From SKKY01 sp965228015 (GTDB taxonomy: Bacteria > Bacillota > Peptococcia > Peptococcales > SKKY01), in NCBI GenBank assembly GCA_965228015.1, contig OZ245787.1:930001-994000 (forward strand): a stretch of 64,000 nt of DNA. Direction: 5' to 3'. Below the pieces are notes generated by a model, which saw nothing but the letters and a program-made list of their open reading frames with translations, did not search any database and had not been told where the DNA came from. The translations under genes were made by a program, and so were the position numbers. Positions 1 to 9,799 of the stretch are shown here, in pieces. Within the stretch, counting starts at the first letter, position 1. Each line of letters begins with the position of its first letter.

Positions 1-277
1 TTACTATAACTTCACTACCTTGAGATAAAAAAACTTTTTCATATTTAAATTTTCCTGTTCGTATCTCCGGGCCCATTGTATCCATCATTATTGCAATTTC
101 TCTGCTAGCATTTTTTTCCGCTTCCCGGATATTTTGAATTATTTCATAGTGAGATTCATGCGTTCCATGAGAAAAATTAAGACGGGCAACATCCACTCCG
201 CTTTTTATAAGGTCTGTTAATACTGAAACACTGCTACTTGCCGGGCCTATAGTTGCAACAATTTTTGTCTTACGCAT
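1..277 (-). CDS. pyk: pyruvate kinase, N-terminal part (cut by window edge)
   Basis: The reading frame starts at an ATG at 277 behind a good ribosome site (TGAGGTGAG, about 285-290) and runs off the left edge, so only about 92 N-terminal residues are present. The protein begins MRKTKIVATIGPASS and contains ARLNFSHG and MDTMGPEIRTG, the classic start of the pyruvate kinase barrel with the substrate and metal-binding region. Pyruvate kinase converts phosphoenolpyruvate and ADP to pyruvate and ATP in the last step of glycolysis. It lies 13 bp downstream of pfkA, the usual pfkA-pyk order of Firmicutes, so the two are very likely co-transcribed. No defect is visible in this part. Confidence 0.95.
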   Translation of the reverse strand, partial: MRKTKIVATIGPASSSVSVLTDLIKSGVDVARLNFSHGTHESHYEIIQNIREAEKNASREIAIMMDTMGPEIRTGKFKYEKVFLSQGSEVIV

Positions 278-290
278 TTTCTCACCTCAT

Positions 291-1253
291 TTATAAATTT
301 AATACTTCTGCCATCTCATATAGTAAATTATCTAACATTTTCTTGTTTTCACTTTTTTCTTTAAAAGGAATAAGGACTTTCTGATTTCCCTGCACTCCCA
401 CCATATTTCCATGATTACTTTTCAGTAATTCTTCAACTGCCCAGTAACCTAATTTACTTGCAAGAATCTTATCAAAGGAACTTGGATTTCCTCCTCTTTG
501 AATATGCCCTAATACAATTCTGTTTACATCCATGCCAAGATGTTGTTCCAACTTCTCTGAGAAAACATCTGATTTTTCAACACCTTCTGACAACACAATT
601 ATCCCGTGGGCTTTACCTCTGTTAAATCCGTCTTTTATCTTTTTTGCAGTTTCTTGATATGAAAAATCCCTTTCTGGAATTAATATATCTTCCGCTCCTC
701 CGACGATACCCGCTGTAAGAGCAATCCAACCCGAGTTTCTTCCCATACACTCTACTACAAAAGTTCTTTCATGACTGGAAGCTATGTCTCTTATTTTATT
801 TAAAGCACTTACTACAGTATCAACTGCTGTATCAAAACCTATAGTATATTCAGTTCCGTAGACATCATTATCGATTGTCCCTGGAATTCCTATTACCTTT
901 ACACCCAGTTTTTGAATTTCCCAGGCTCCCCGAAATGAACCATCTCCACCAATTACTACCAATGCATCTATTTCATTTTTATCCAAAATAAAACTTGCAT
1001 ATTTTTGGCCTTCTTTGGTTTTAAATGATTCACAACGTACTGTTTTAAGTATTGTTCCTCCACGTTAGATGATATCGGAAACACTTGTCATATTCATTTC
1101 ATAAAAGGAATTATCTGTAAGACCCTGGTATCCTCTTTCAAAGCCTACAACTTTAATATTATTATATATTGCTGTCCTTACAACACTTCGAATAGCTGCA
1201 TTCATTCCTGGTGCATCCCCACCACTGGTTAAAAGTGCAATTTTTCTTATCAT
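291..1253 (-). pseudogene. pfkA: 6-phosphofructokinase with an in-frame TAA stop
   Basis: The ATG at 1253 has a GAGGATAG ribosome site. The first 62 residues (IALLTSGGDAPGMNAAIRS, ATP site) end at a TAA at 1065-1067; the same frame then continues without any indel through RGGTIL, VVIGGDGS, GTIDNDVYGTEYTIGFDTA and VLGHIQRGGNPS to the natural end. Including the stop codon the frame spans about 320 codons, the normal PfkA length. The stop lies just before the conserved RGGT motif, where homologues often have Gln, Ser or His; CAA to TAA would be one transition. PfkA phosphorylates fructose 6-phosphate and commits sugar to glycolysis. As written the protein is cut in two and would be inactive unless the stop is read through or is a sequence error. 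It sits between mtrB and pyk. Confidence 0.9.
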
Positions 1254-1266
1254 TTATCTATCCTCA

Positions 1267-1488
1267 CTATTCTCCGGACTTGATAACACCGTGCTTTGTA
1301 TATAATTCAACATTACCTCTGATTTTCATTGCAGAGGTCTGCTCTGTAAATTGGGCAATTAATATTTCATTTTTATCAATTTTCTCTGTATGATGGAGTT
1401 TAGTATCTTTTCCTCTGGTTATTCCGCTAATATTAACTCCATTTTCCAAAGCTTTTATAACAATATAGTCATTACCATTATTCTCCAT
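1267..1488 (-). CDS. mtrB: TRAP, trp RNA-binding attenuation protein
   Basis: This 73-residue protein matches TRAP (MtrB) over its full length: YIVIKALENGVN, GITRG.DTK, FTEQTSAMKIRG. In the Bacillus protein eleven subunits form a ring that binds tryptophan and wraps RNA carrying repeated GAG/UAG triplets; the RNA-contacting Lys37, Lys56 and Arg58 of B. subtilis correspond to Lys36, Lys55 and Arg57 here. TRAP represses trp biosynthesis by attenuation and translation block. The ATG overlaps the end of coaD by 11 bp, so it is translationally coupled to coaD. The location between coaD and pfkA is not the mtrA-mtrB arrangement of Bacillus. I saw no triplet-repeat target upstream of trpS in this window. 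Confidence 0.93.
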   Translation of the reverse strand: MENNGNDYIVIKALENGVNISGITRGKDTKLHHTEKIDKNEILIAQFTEQTSAMKIRGNVELYTKHGVIKSGE

Positions 1489-1984
1489 AATACTTTGCCT
1501 CCTTCTGGTATTTCTCCTCTAAAACTTTTGCTACAACAGGAGGAACAAGGGTTGTAATATCTCCTCCCAGGCAAGCCACCTTTTTAATTATTGATGAGCT
1601 AATAAATGAATATTTTGCATTTGTCATTAAAAATACTGTCTCTAAGTCTGGATTTAAAGTTTTATTCATTGCAGCCATTTGCATTTCATATTCAAAGTCA
1701 GATATCGCCCTAAGACCTCTTATCATTGCACTGGCATTTTGCTGTTCAGAATACTCTGCCACTAAACCTGAAAAAATATCTATTGCTACTTTAGGCTCGT
1801 CCTTGAAGCATTTGTGAAGCAAAGCTACTCTTTCTCCTGCTGTAAAAATAGTAGCTTTGTAATTATCATTGGCAACAGCAATAATGACCTTATCAAAAAT
1901 TTTCACTGCTCTTCTGACAATATGAATATGCCCATTGGTCACAGGATCAAAAGTACCTGGATAAATTGCAATCTTTTCAAACAA
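1478..1984 (-). CDS. coaD: phosphopantetheine adenylyltransferase
   Basis: CoaD transfers AMP from ATP to 4'-phosphopantetheine, the penultimate step of coenzyme A synthesis. The 168-residue length fits the family. The nucleotidyltransferase signature GTFDPVTNGHI lies at about residues 9-19, and the C-terminal part has the ISSSIIKK motif that contacts ATP. The start is a TTG at 1984 placed seven bases after a GGGGG ribosome site; the nearby ATG is out of frame. The stop overlaps the start of mtrB, and dnaE lies 18 bp upstream, so dnaE-coaD-mtrB-pfkA-pyk probably form one operon. Confidence 0.95.
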   Translation of the reverse strand: MFEKIAIYPGTFDPVTNGHIHIVRRAVKIFDKVIIAVANDNYKATIFTAGERVALLHKCFKDEPKVAIDIFSGLVAEYSEQQNASAMIRGLRAISDFEYEMQMAAMNKTLNPDLETVFLMTNAKYSFISSSIIKKVACLGGDITTLVPPVVAKVLEEKYQKEAKYYGE

Positions 1985-2002
1985 AACATAACCCCCAATA
2001 TT

Positions 2003-5000
2003 TTATTCTTTTTTATATTCAAGAAAATCTTTATATTTTGCAAGTTCACTTAATAATTCTGAATTAACATTAACCCAGTTGTTTCTTGGAAGTATCATTT
2101 CCTTTTTTAAATCAAGGAATCTTAAAATAACCTGGGTATCACCCTTATATTTCAAAAACAGCCCCTGAAGATCTTTATATATAACATTTTCTGAAGGATT
2201 TTTTTTAAATTCCAATATCAATATATCATCTTTTTCCTTATTTAGCTCGGAAATTTTTTCTGCAAAAAACTTTACCCCATCATCCTGAAGCTGAAGGCTG
2301 CCGTCTATCATTACATAACTATCTGCTTTTACCAGGTCATAATACTTTTCTAAGGTATTAGGAAAAACTAAAACCTCTACTTCACCTGACAAATCTTCCA
2401 GGGTACAGTATGCCATAGTTTGCCCTCTTTTGGTAGGCTTTCTTTCTACTTTTGTGATAATTCCCGCAATCCTTGTTCTCATTTTGTCTTTTAAATTTGG
2501 CAAATCTGAAATTTGATATTTTACCCGTTTTTTTATTGTACTTCTATATTCATCAAGGGGATGTCCACTTACATAAAATCCCAGATATTCTTTTTCTAAT
2601 GCAAGTTTTTCTTTATCACTAAAATCATCTGTATCCGGAGTATCAATTACTATATTTTTAATATCAAAACCTGAATCCTCACCAATTTCAAATAATGAAA
2701 CCTGAGATGAATTCAAATCTTTTTGAACACTTTGTCCGTGGGAATAACAAGGATCAAGCATTTGAAGAAGCTGAGCTCTGTTTGAATTAATGCTGCCAAA
2801 AGCTCCTGCTTTAATAAGACTCTCAATAGTTCTTCGATTTACTGAAGATAAGTCTACTCTGCTGGTAAAATCCTGTATTGAAGTAAAAGCTCCCTCTTCT
2901 TTTCTTGCGCGATGAATTGCTTCAATTGCATTCTTACCCACATTTTTTACTGCAACTAACCCAAATACAATTTGATTTCCTACTGCTTCAAAAGTTTCAC
3001 CACTCTGGTTTATATCTGGTGGAAGTACTTTTATGCCCATTCTTGTTGCTTCACTAATATAAAAATTAACTTTATCCTGAGAGTCCATTATGCTTGAAAG
3101 CAAAGCAGCCATGTATTCGTGTGGGTAATGAATTTTTAAGTATGCAGTCTGAAATGAAATCAAAGCATAAGCAGCACTATGGCTTTTATTAAAGCCATAG
3201 CCGGCAAAATATTCAATAAGTTCAAATACTTTTCCTGATATCTCTTTAGAGATGTTTTTCTTTTTTGAGCCTTCTGTAAACTGCTTTTTAAGTCCGTCAA
3301 TTATATCTTTTTTCTTTTTTCCCATGGCTCTTCTTAGCAAATCTGCTTCCCCAAGGGAAAAACCTGCCATTTCACTGGCAATTCTCATAACCTGTTCCTG
3401 ATAAACAATAACCCCATAGGTATTATTTAAAACTGGCTCTAATACTGGATGAAGATACTCCACTTTTTTTTCTTTATGTTTTCTTTTTATAAAATCTTCA
3501 ACCATTCCGCTTCCCAGGGGACCGGGACGATAAAGAGCAACAAGGGCAATAATGTCTTCAAAATGCTCTGGTTGCAGATCTTTAATAATTGCTCTTAATC
3601 CAGAGCTTTCCAGCTGGAATACTCCCAGTGTTTCTCCTCTTGATAGCAATTTATAAGTTTCTTCATCCTCAAGATCAACCTTTGAAAAATCTATTTCAAT
3701 GTTTCTGTTCTTTTTAATCATTTCTACTGCTTTATTTATAACTGTCAAAGTTCTAAGGCCGAGAAAGTCCATTTTTAAAAGGCCTATCTCTTCAACATTT
3801 TCTTTGGCGAACTGGGTTGTAACAAAACCTTCAGATGTAGTTTGGAGCGGCAGATAAGTATCTAAAGATTCTTTGGAAATAACCACTCCCGCTGCATGAG
3901 TCCCTGCATGGCGGGGCATACCTTCAAGTTCCATAGCCATTTTGATCATTTCTTTTATTTGAGGGTCTGCTTCCATTTCTTTTTTAATTTCAGGATTAAT
4001 TTCTAGAGCTCTTGAAAGGGTAATTCCCAGCTCTGTTGGAACCATTTTTGCAATCCGGTCAACAATCTGCAAGGGAATATTTAAAACCCTTCCAACATCC
4101 CTTATAGCTCCCCTGGCAGCCATTGTTCCAAAAGTTATAATTTGGGATACTTTATCAGCACCATATTTTTTTAATACATAGTCAATTACTTCTCCTCTGC
4201 GTTCATAACAGAAGTCAATATCAATATCCGGCATAGATACTCTTTCCGGATTTAAAAATCTCTCAAAGAGCAGGTCATATTTAAGAGGGTCAATATCTGT
4301 AATACCAAGAAGATAGGAAACTATACTTCCCGCAGCACTTCCCCTGCCCGGACCTACATAAATTCCATTATTTTTTGAATAATTTATAAAATCCCATACA
4401 ATAAGGAAATATTCAACGTATCCCATCTTTTTAAGCATATCTGATTCAAATTTTAGTCTTTCCAATACTTCTGAAGTTGGATTTGGATATCTGTTTTTCA
4501 AGCCTTCAGCACATAAATATTCAAAATAGGAGTCTGTAGTATAGCCTTCCGGAACCTGAAAATCCGGCATATGGATTTCATTGAAATCAAACTCTAAATT
4601 ACAAGCTTCAGCAATTTTCAGTGTATTTCCCAGGGCTTCAGGATATTCCCCTAAAGCAAGTTTCATTTCTTCATAGGATTTTAAATAAAATTCCTCCGTT
4701 GGGAATCTCATTCTCTCTTCATCACTTAATATTTTACCCGTTTGCAGACACAGTAAAATATCATGCATTTTGGAATGTTCTTTTTTTACATAATGGATAT
4801 CATTAGCAGCAACCAAAGGAATTGATGTTTTAGCCGCAACATCTGTTAGTTCCATATTTAATTTTCTTTGCTCAGATATTCCCTGATTTTGAAGCTCTAT
4901 ATAAAAATTATCTTTTCCAAATATTCCTTTATACCAAAGAGCTTTTTCAATAGCCTTTTCTTTTTCCCCTCTCATTAAATGACGTGGGATTTCACCTGCC

Positions 5001-5413
5001 ATACATGCACTGGTAGCAATTAAGCCTTCATGATATTTTTCTATTAATTCTGTATCTATTCTTGGTTTATAATAAAAACCTTCCAACCAAGCTAATGAAA
5101 CAAGTTTAATGAGATTTTTATAACCCTGCATATTTTTGGCAAGCAAAAGCAGATGGTATGACTTGTCCTCACGGCCACCATCTTTTTCAAACCTGCTTCT
5201 TGGAGCAACATAAACTTCGCAGCCAATTAAAGGTTTAATATCATTCTTTTTACATAATTTATAGAAATCTATTACTCCGTGCATAACTCCATGATCTGTC
5301 AAAGCAATTGCTGGCATTCCCAGTTCTTTTGCGGTTTGAACCATAGACTCTAGTTTACAGGCTCCGTCGAGAAGACTGTAACAGGAGTGATTGTGCAAAT
5401 GAACAAAACTCAT
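2003..5413 (-). CDS. dnaE: DNA polymerase III alpha subunit, DnaE type
   Basis: This 1136-residue protein is a replicative polymerase of the DnaE class. An intact-looking PHP domain starts at residue 1 (FVHLHNHSCYSLLDGA). The polymerase active-site aspartates lie in MPDIDIDF at about residues 394-401, then come the fingers, helix-hairpin-helix segments, and an OB fold near residues 975-1050 (RTRIAGIITKVERK) that binds single-stranded DNA. Length and motifs are normal and there is no interruption, in contrast to many neighbours. It ends with TAA, which shows that TAA is read as stop in this genome. In Firmicutes dnaE commonly leads the accDA-pfkA-pyk cluster; here coaD and mtrB take the place of accDA. 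Confidence 0.97.
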   Translation of the reverse strand: MSFVHLHNHSCYSLLDGACKLESMVQTAKELGMPAIALTDHGVMHGVIDFYKLCKKNDIKPLIGCEVYVAPRSRFEKDGGREDKSYHLLLLAKNMQGYKNLIKLVSLAWLEGFYYKPRIDTELIEKYHEGLIATSACMAGEIPRHLMRGEKEKAIEKALWYKGIFGKDNFYIELQNQGISEQRKLNMELTDVAAKTSIPLVAANDIHYVKKEHSKMHDILLCLQTGKILSDEERMRFPTEEFYLKSYEEMKLALGEYPEALGNTLKIAEACNLEFDFNEIHMPDFQVPEGYTTDSYFEYLCAEGLKNRYPNPTSEVLERLKFESDMLKKMGYVEYFLIVWDFINYSKNNGIYVGPGRGSAAGSIVSYLLGITDIDPLKYDLLFERFLNPERVSMPDIDIDFCYERRGEVIDYVLKKYGADKVSQIITFGTMAARGAIRDVGRVLNIPLQIVDRIAKMVPTELGITLSRALEINPEIKKEMEADPQIKEMIKMAMELEGMPRHAGTHAAGVVISKESLDTYLPLQTTSEGFVTTQFAKENVEEIGLLKMDFLGLRTLTVINKAVEMIKKNRNIEIDFSKVDLEDEETYKLLSRGETLGVFQLESSGLRAIIKDLQPEHFEDIIALVALYRPGPLGSGMVEDFIKRKHKEKKVEYLHPVLEPVLNNTYGVIVYQEQVMRIASEMAGFSLGEADLLRRAMGKKKKDIIDGLKKQFTEGSKKKNISKEISGKVFELIEYFAGYGFNKSHSAAYALISFQTAYLKIHYPHEYMAALLSSIMDSQDKVNFYISEATRMGIKVLPPDINQSGETFEAVGNQIVFGLVAVKNVGKNAIEAIHRARKEEGAFTSIQDFTSRVDLSSVNRRTIESLIKAGAFGSINSNRAQLLQMLDPCYSHGQSVQKDLNSSQVSLFEIGEDSGFDIKNIVIDTPDTDDFSDKEKLALEKEYLGFYVSGHPLDEYRSTIKKRVKYQISDLPNLKDKMRTRIAGIITKVERKPTKRGQTMAYCTLEDLSGEVEVLVFPNTLEKYYDLVKADSYVMIDGSLQLQDDGVKFFAEKISELNKEKDDILILEFKKNPSENVIYKDLQGLFLKYKGDTQVILRFLDLKKEMILPRNNWVNVNSELLSELAKYKDFLEYKKE

Positions 5414-5448
5414 GTTATCCGACCCTTTTTCTTTTTTTTCATTATACT

Positions 5449-5479
5449 AAAAAAGATCCTGCATTTATACAGGATCTTA
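5449..5479 (-). terminator. rho-independent terminator upstream of dnaE
   Basis: AAGATCCTG and CAGGATCTT form a 9-bp stem (5453-5461 with 5470-5478) followed on the minus strand by a T run. It would end transcripts arriving from the ytoI side before dnaE. The left end of the ISL3 element lies 9 bp away. Confidence 0.75.
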
Positions 5480-5608
5480 ATTTTTTAGGTTCTACAATAA
5501 ATGTTGGGGTGGTAAAAACCATTCTGACATTTATTTGCGAAAAAATACAGAGCATTGGGTAAATCCATATTAGAGAACACCCATTGTAATCTAAGGAGGA
5601 ATTTACTT

Positions 5609-6787
5609 ATGCTCTATTAATAACTATTATATTAAAAAATTAATTGGTTTTAAAGGAATAATTTTAGAACAATTAGAAACTTCTTCTGATTCAATGTCCT
5701 TTTCTTTTTCTCTGAAGATTAAAACTCACAATTACCCCAAATGCCATCAACAAACCAATAAAGTTCATGATTACAGAATTCAAATGATAAAAGATATTTC
5801 CATCTCAGGGAAGAAAACCTACCTTTACTACAAAAAAGAAGGTACGTTTATAATCACTGCAATAAAAAATTCTACGAAAAAAATGATTTTCTCCCCCGCT
5901 ATCAAAGAATGACCAGCAGGCTGATAAAATATATAATTACTCGAATGAAAAATGTTTACTCTGTATCTGATATTGCCAAAGAGAATAATATTTCACCATC
6001 AACGGCTCTCAGGCTTTTTAGATTCATAAACTATTCCCTAACAAAATTGCCCGAAGTAATCTCTATTGATGAATTTAAAGGTAATGCCGGGGGCAAAAAG
6101 TACCAGTGCATATTAACTGATCCCCAAAACAAGAAGGTACTTGATATTCTTCACGGAAGAGAACAACACATTTTATCGGACTATTTCAGGAAATTCAATG
6201 ACAGGGATAAAGTAAAATACTTCATTATGGATATGTGGCAACCTTACAAGGATATTGCTGAAACATATTTTAAAAATGCAACTATCATTATCGATAAATT
6301 CCATTTCATTAGGCAGGTCACTTGGGCATTTGAAAGAATTAGGAAAGATGAGCAAAAGAAATTTGCCAAGGAAAGGCGAAGATATTTCAAAAGAAGTCGC
6401 TCCCTTCTCTTAAAAAGAATGGAGTATTTAACTCCTGAAGAAATTGACCAGGTAAACGTTATGCTTGCTACTTCTGAGAAACTGCAAAAAGCTTATATGT
6501 TAAAAGAAAAATTTTATAACTTTGTTGACAGCAGTGATTTAGAAAGTGCAAAAAAGAATTTGAAAGCCTGGTATATGTTTGTTATGTCCTGTGAGCTTGA
6601 AGAATTCGATAAATGCTCCAGAACCATTTTCAACTGGCAGAAATATATTCTTAATTCATTTACTTGTACTTATACTAACGGATATACAGAAGGAGTTAAT
6701 AACAAAATTAAGGTTTTAAAAAGAAATGCTTATGGTGTAAGAAGTTTTTGGAGATTCAAAAACAGAATAATGCACGTAATGAACTAA
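5609..6787 (+). pseudogene. ISL3-family transposase, frameshifted
   Basis: The original start is the ATG at 5609 after an AAGGAGGA ribosome site, but copy 1 reads into stops after three codons because of a small change (copy 2 reads MLCNNYYIKK). A second lesion is a loss of one A in an A-tract near 5835, where copy 2 has seven A and copy 1 six; the frame changes there. The zinc-binding segment near 5845-5860, which copy 2 keeps as VCSHC, has become VYNHC by two G-to-A changes. Downstream the DDE catalytic region is open from 5909 to 6787 (ISIDEFKGN, IIDKFHFIRQ, TNGYTEGVNNKIK). The product would be non-functional. Confidence 0.85.
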
Positions 6788-6800
6788 AAACAATTTAAAA

Positions 6801-6828
6801 AAGTACCGCATTTTTCAATGCGGTACTC
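6801..6828. terminator. hairpin at the 3' end of the ISL3 transposase
   Basis: GTACCGCATT and AATGCGGTAC pair over 10 bp with a 4-base loop. The same hairpin follows the transposase of copy 2 (about 30499-30525). It lies inside the element, between transposase stop and right end, and probably terminates or insulates transcription. Confidence 0.6.
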
Positions 6829-6903
6829 ATGGAATCTAATCTAATTGGGTTGCTCCAACATTTGACAAAGAACCAGTTATTATTACAATATTTACTTTTA
6901 AGT

Positions 6904-8208
6904 TTATTTTTTAACCATTCTTACTGTGGCAACTGCCTTAGCCTTGAGCTTTTCTTCTGAATATAATTCAACTTCCAGAACTGCTGATTTTTTATCTAAT
7001 AGTAATATTTTAGTAAATACTTCGACAAATCCTCCCACTTCAATAGGTGCAAATTGATATAGGCTAAAGACTTCTGTCTGTGTATTCCAGCGGAATTGTT
7101 TTTTAATTGCAATATATGAAGCGGTATGAAGAATCATTGTTAGTACACCGGTACTTGCTGTTTCAGATTCGTTCACCATAAATTGAGTTATCTCACCAAA
7201 GATTTTTATTCCATGTTCATATTCCCCTAGTTTAAAACCACTAAGAGTTAAGTTGTCAATGGTTTCTCCAAATTGCGGCTGCTTTTGAAGCTGTTGAAAA
7301 GAATTAAGAATATCCTGACGACTTACAACTCCTAATAAATTATTGTCATCATCTGTAACAGGAATTAATTCAAAACTTTCCCAAATAAGAAGTCTGGATA
7401 AATGAGTTACAAGATTATTTGGCTTTGTTGTTAAAACATTTTTATTCATAACATTATCAATAATTTCTTTTTTACTTTTTCCCGCAACATCAATTGCTGT
7501 AATAATTCCCACAACTTTGTGGTGATTATCAATAACAGGGAATCTGCTGTGCCCTGTTATTTCCGCAAGCACATGCCAATCGTTTACACTTTGTTCTGGC
7601 ATTAGATAGTAAGGATTATCTATCATTATATCTTCAATGCGAATTAATTCTTTTATTTTAAGTCGTTCATTAACAGCATTGTTAATTAATGTAATTGCTA
7701 TAAATGTTTCGTAAGGACAATATATTAGTGGTATATTTTTACTTTGAATTATTTCCAGCAACTTATTGTCTACAGAAAATCCTCCTGTTAATAACATGGG
7801 AATTTCTAACTCGACAGCTAATTCCTGCAACTCTTTATTATCTCCAATTAAAAAAAGAACATCCTGATTCAAATATTTCAATAAAGTTTCTTTACTTGAA
7901 GCTCCAACAATAAAATTACCTGGAACAAAACCAAGTTTATTGTGCCCGGAGATAATTTCTCCCTCTACAATAAGTCCAATTTCCCTTAAACTTAGATCTT
8001 CAAGTTCTTTTTTATCGTCTTCAATTCTTATGGTTCCTACTTTTGGTATAGAACTAACCCAGCCTTGGTTTTCTGCTTCTTTAATTGCCCGGTAAGCAGT
8101 ACCCTCACTTACGTCAAGCTCTTTTGCAATTTGACGAACAGAAACTTTTGATCCAATTGCCAGATCTCTTATATATCTTAATATTGCTTCATGTTTGGTC
8201 AGACCCAA
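6904..8208 (-). CDS. ytoI: YtoI-type regulator: HTH, DRTGG, paired CBS and hot-dog domains
   Basis: The protein has an N-terminal winged helix (SVRQIAKELDVSEGTAYRAIKEAENQGWV, about residues 20-55), a DRTGG domain (FIVGASSKETL to PLIYCPYETFIA), two CBS repeats (DWHVLAEITGHSRFPVIDNHHKVVGIITAIDV and the following VTDDDNNLLGVVSRQDIL), and a C-terminal hot-dog fold (TGVLTMILHTASYIAIKKQFRW). This architecture is that of B. subtilis YtoI, which is found near dnaE and pfkA in many Firmicutes; its ligand and function are not known to me. The likely start is TTG at 8208, five bases after GGGGTGA; a GTG at 8217 overlaps that ribosome site and is less likely. Confidence 0.85.
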   Translation of the reverse strand: MGLTKHEAILRYIRDLAIGSKVSVRQIAKELDVSEGTAYRAIKEAENQGWVSSIPKVGTIRIEDDKKELEDLSLREIGLIVEGEIISGHNKLGFVPGNFIVGASSKETLLKYLNQDVLFLIGDNKELQELAVELEIPMLLTGGFSVDNKLLEIIQSKNIPLIYCPYETFIAITLINNAVNERLKIKELIRIEDIMIDNPYYLMPEQSVNDWHVLAEITGHSRFPVIDNHHKVVGIITAIDVAGKSKKEIIDNVMNKNVLTTKPNNLVTHLSRLLIWESFELIPVTDDDNNLLGVVSRQDILNSFQQLQKQPQFGETIDNLTLSGFKLGEYEHGIKIFGEITQFMVNESETASTGVLTMILHTASYIAIKKQFRWNTQTEVFSLYQFAPIEVGGFVEVFTKILLLDKKSAVLEVELYSEEKLKAKAVATVRMVKK

Positions 8209-8238
8209 ACAAATCACCCCATTAACTGTATTTGCTCT

Positions 8239-8286
8239 TACATTTAAAATGATTTCTGTTATAAAACAGAAATCATTTTAAATGTA
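8239..8286. repeat. perfect 22-bp inverted repeat with 4-base loop
   Basis: Two perfect 22-base arms (8239-8260 and 8265-8286, starting TACATTTAAAATGATTTCTG) flank the loop ATAA. It lies between the end of the symporter gene and the start of ytoI. There is no clear T run, so it is either a hairpin terminator of the symporter transcript, or a two-fold operator for ytoI; the sequence does not decide. Confidence 0.7.
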
Positions 8287-8297
8287 ATATACTTTAT

Positions 8298-9689
8298 TTA
8301 CTTATTTTTAGCAATATCTTTTCTTAAAGAGTATTCAAAACTTCCTGCGGTTATAATTAATGCGCTTAATATCATGCCTACATAAAGAGGATCTAATAAA
8401 TCCTTCATAAAAATTGCCCATAATATTGTTGCAAGAGGAGCAAATCCAATTGCTATAACGACTGCTTTCGGTCTGATATATTCTTTAAAAAATAAGGCTC
8501 CAATTAGGGGAAAACAGATAGTTGTTCCTCTTAAGCCCATGGACAAGAAGCTCCATTGAAGAATCAGAGAATTCATATTTCCTGCTGCAAAAACCAGGGT
8601 TAGTCCTGTAACTAAAATTATTGCAATTCGGCTAAAAAACAAAACCTGTTGGTCTGTGGCATCTTTTTTTATTATGCCTTTGTAAATATCCCGGCTGAGC
8701 ATAGTTGATACTCCAAGTACCAAGCCGGCTCCTGTACCGACAACTGATATAAGAAGTGTTGCTAAAACTATTCCTCCAACCCAGTCGGGAAGGTAGGTTA
8801 AAACAAATAATGGAAGAGCCTCTTTTGGAGTAATTCCAGGGAAATTCATTTTCATATAAAGTCCTACCAAGATTCCGCCAACTCCTAAGGGGGTAAGTAA
8901 TCCTGATATTATTGCTGCTTTTTTTGATTCATGATATGTAGTACTGCTGAACATTGCCTGTAGATATGTTTGAGCTGATAATACTCCAATTATAAGTGAA
9001 AAACCTGCGGCTAAATCTACAGCAATACCTCTTCCAAATAAGCTGAAGTTTGGAAATGGCTCTAAATTTGCAGTATAACCAGAGAAACCACCAGCATTAC
9101 TTACAGCAAGAACACCAACAATAATCATAGAAAAATATATTAATACTGTTTTTAATATTCCAACCATTCCTGTACCCATTACCCCGCCAAAAATTACATA
9201 AAAGATAACTAAAAACACTGAAATTACTGCTGCAACGAAAGCATCCATATTAAAAATAGCTGTAAGAAGAGCTACTGACGACAAAATTTGTCCTATAATA
9301 TTTAAAAATATACCAATTGACGAAAAAATACTTGCTAACGGGCTTGCTTGTTTGCCATAAACTTTTGCAAGAAGCTCGGGGCTAGTTGTAACTTCACTTT
9401 CCCTTAAAGGTTTTGCAAAAAACTCCAAGTATTATTAATCCTATGCTTGCTCCCAGGGTAAACCACCAGGCACTCATTCCATACGTATATGCGAGCTGGC
9501 AGTTCCTACTGTTGATGCTCCACCGGCTATAGTTCCAACCAAGGTGCCTATTAGTAAAGGAACCCCGACATTTTTTCCTCCCACTGCAAAATTACTGGCA
9601 TTTTTAACACTTTTTATTGAATATACTCCAAGGACCGAAACTCCTAAAATAGCAATTATAATACTGATAATGTGTATAATTGATAGCAT
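8298..9689 (-). pseudogene. sodium:solute symporter (SSS family), frameshifted
   Basis: The original start is the ATG at 9689 behind a strong GGGGGGAGGAAC site. The full frame would be about 464 residues, normal for an SSS transporter with some 13 membrane helices. Residues VGTIAGGASTVGTA (early helix) are followed by a single-base loss near 9490, after which the sequence QLAYTYGMSAWWFTLGASIG is read in another frame. A second shift falls in the T-tract just before FAKPLRESE near 9425. The rest (8298-9428) is open, with GVLSAQTYLQAMFSS and GTGAGLVLGVSTMLSRDIY typical of the family. The substrate cannot be told. An IS3 element begins 43 bp upstream and has probably removed its promoter. Confidence 0.87.
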
Positions 9690-9799
9690 GCTGTTCCTCC
9701 CCCCCTGTGGATAAATTGCACTAAATAGAACTGGTCTGACCCCCAAAAATTACACAAAATTGGGACAGTAAGATATACTAATTTTGGGGGCTGATTTTA

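Larger units (their letters stand above)
5488..6874 (+). mobile_element. ISL3-family insertion sequence, copy 1
   Basis: The element is 1387 bp. Its ends are imperfect inverted repeats: the left begins GGTTCTACAATAAATGTTGG and the right, read backwards, begins GGTTCTTTGTCAAATGTTGG. It carries one transposase of the ISL3 family (damaged). The flanking octamers (5480-5487 and 6875-6882) match at only 6 of 8 positions, so a target duplication is not convincing; it may have decayed. A second copy lies at 28035-30571. The insertion is between dnaE and ytoI. Confidence 0.85.

Noticed and set aside
1065..1067. Stop-codon reassignment (TAA as Gln or other)
   Set aside because: Intact genes such as dnaE and trpS end with TAA at the natural position, and the broken genes use TAA, TAG and TGA alike, at sites of different expected residues.
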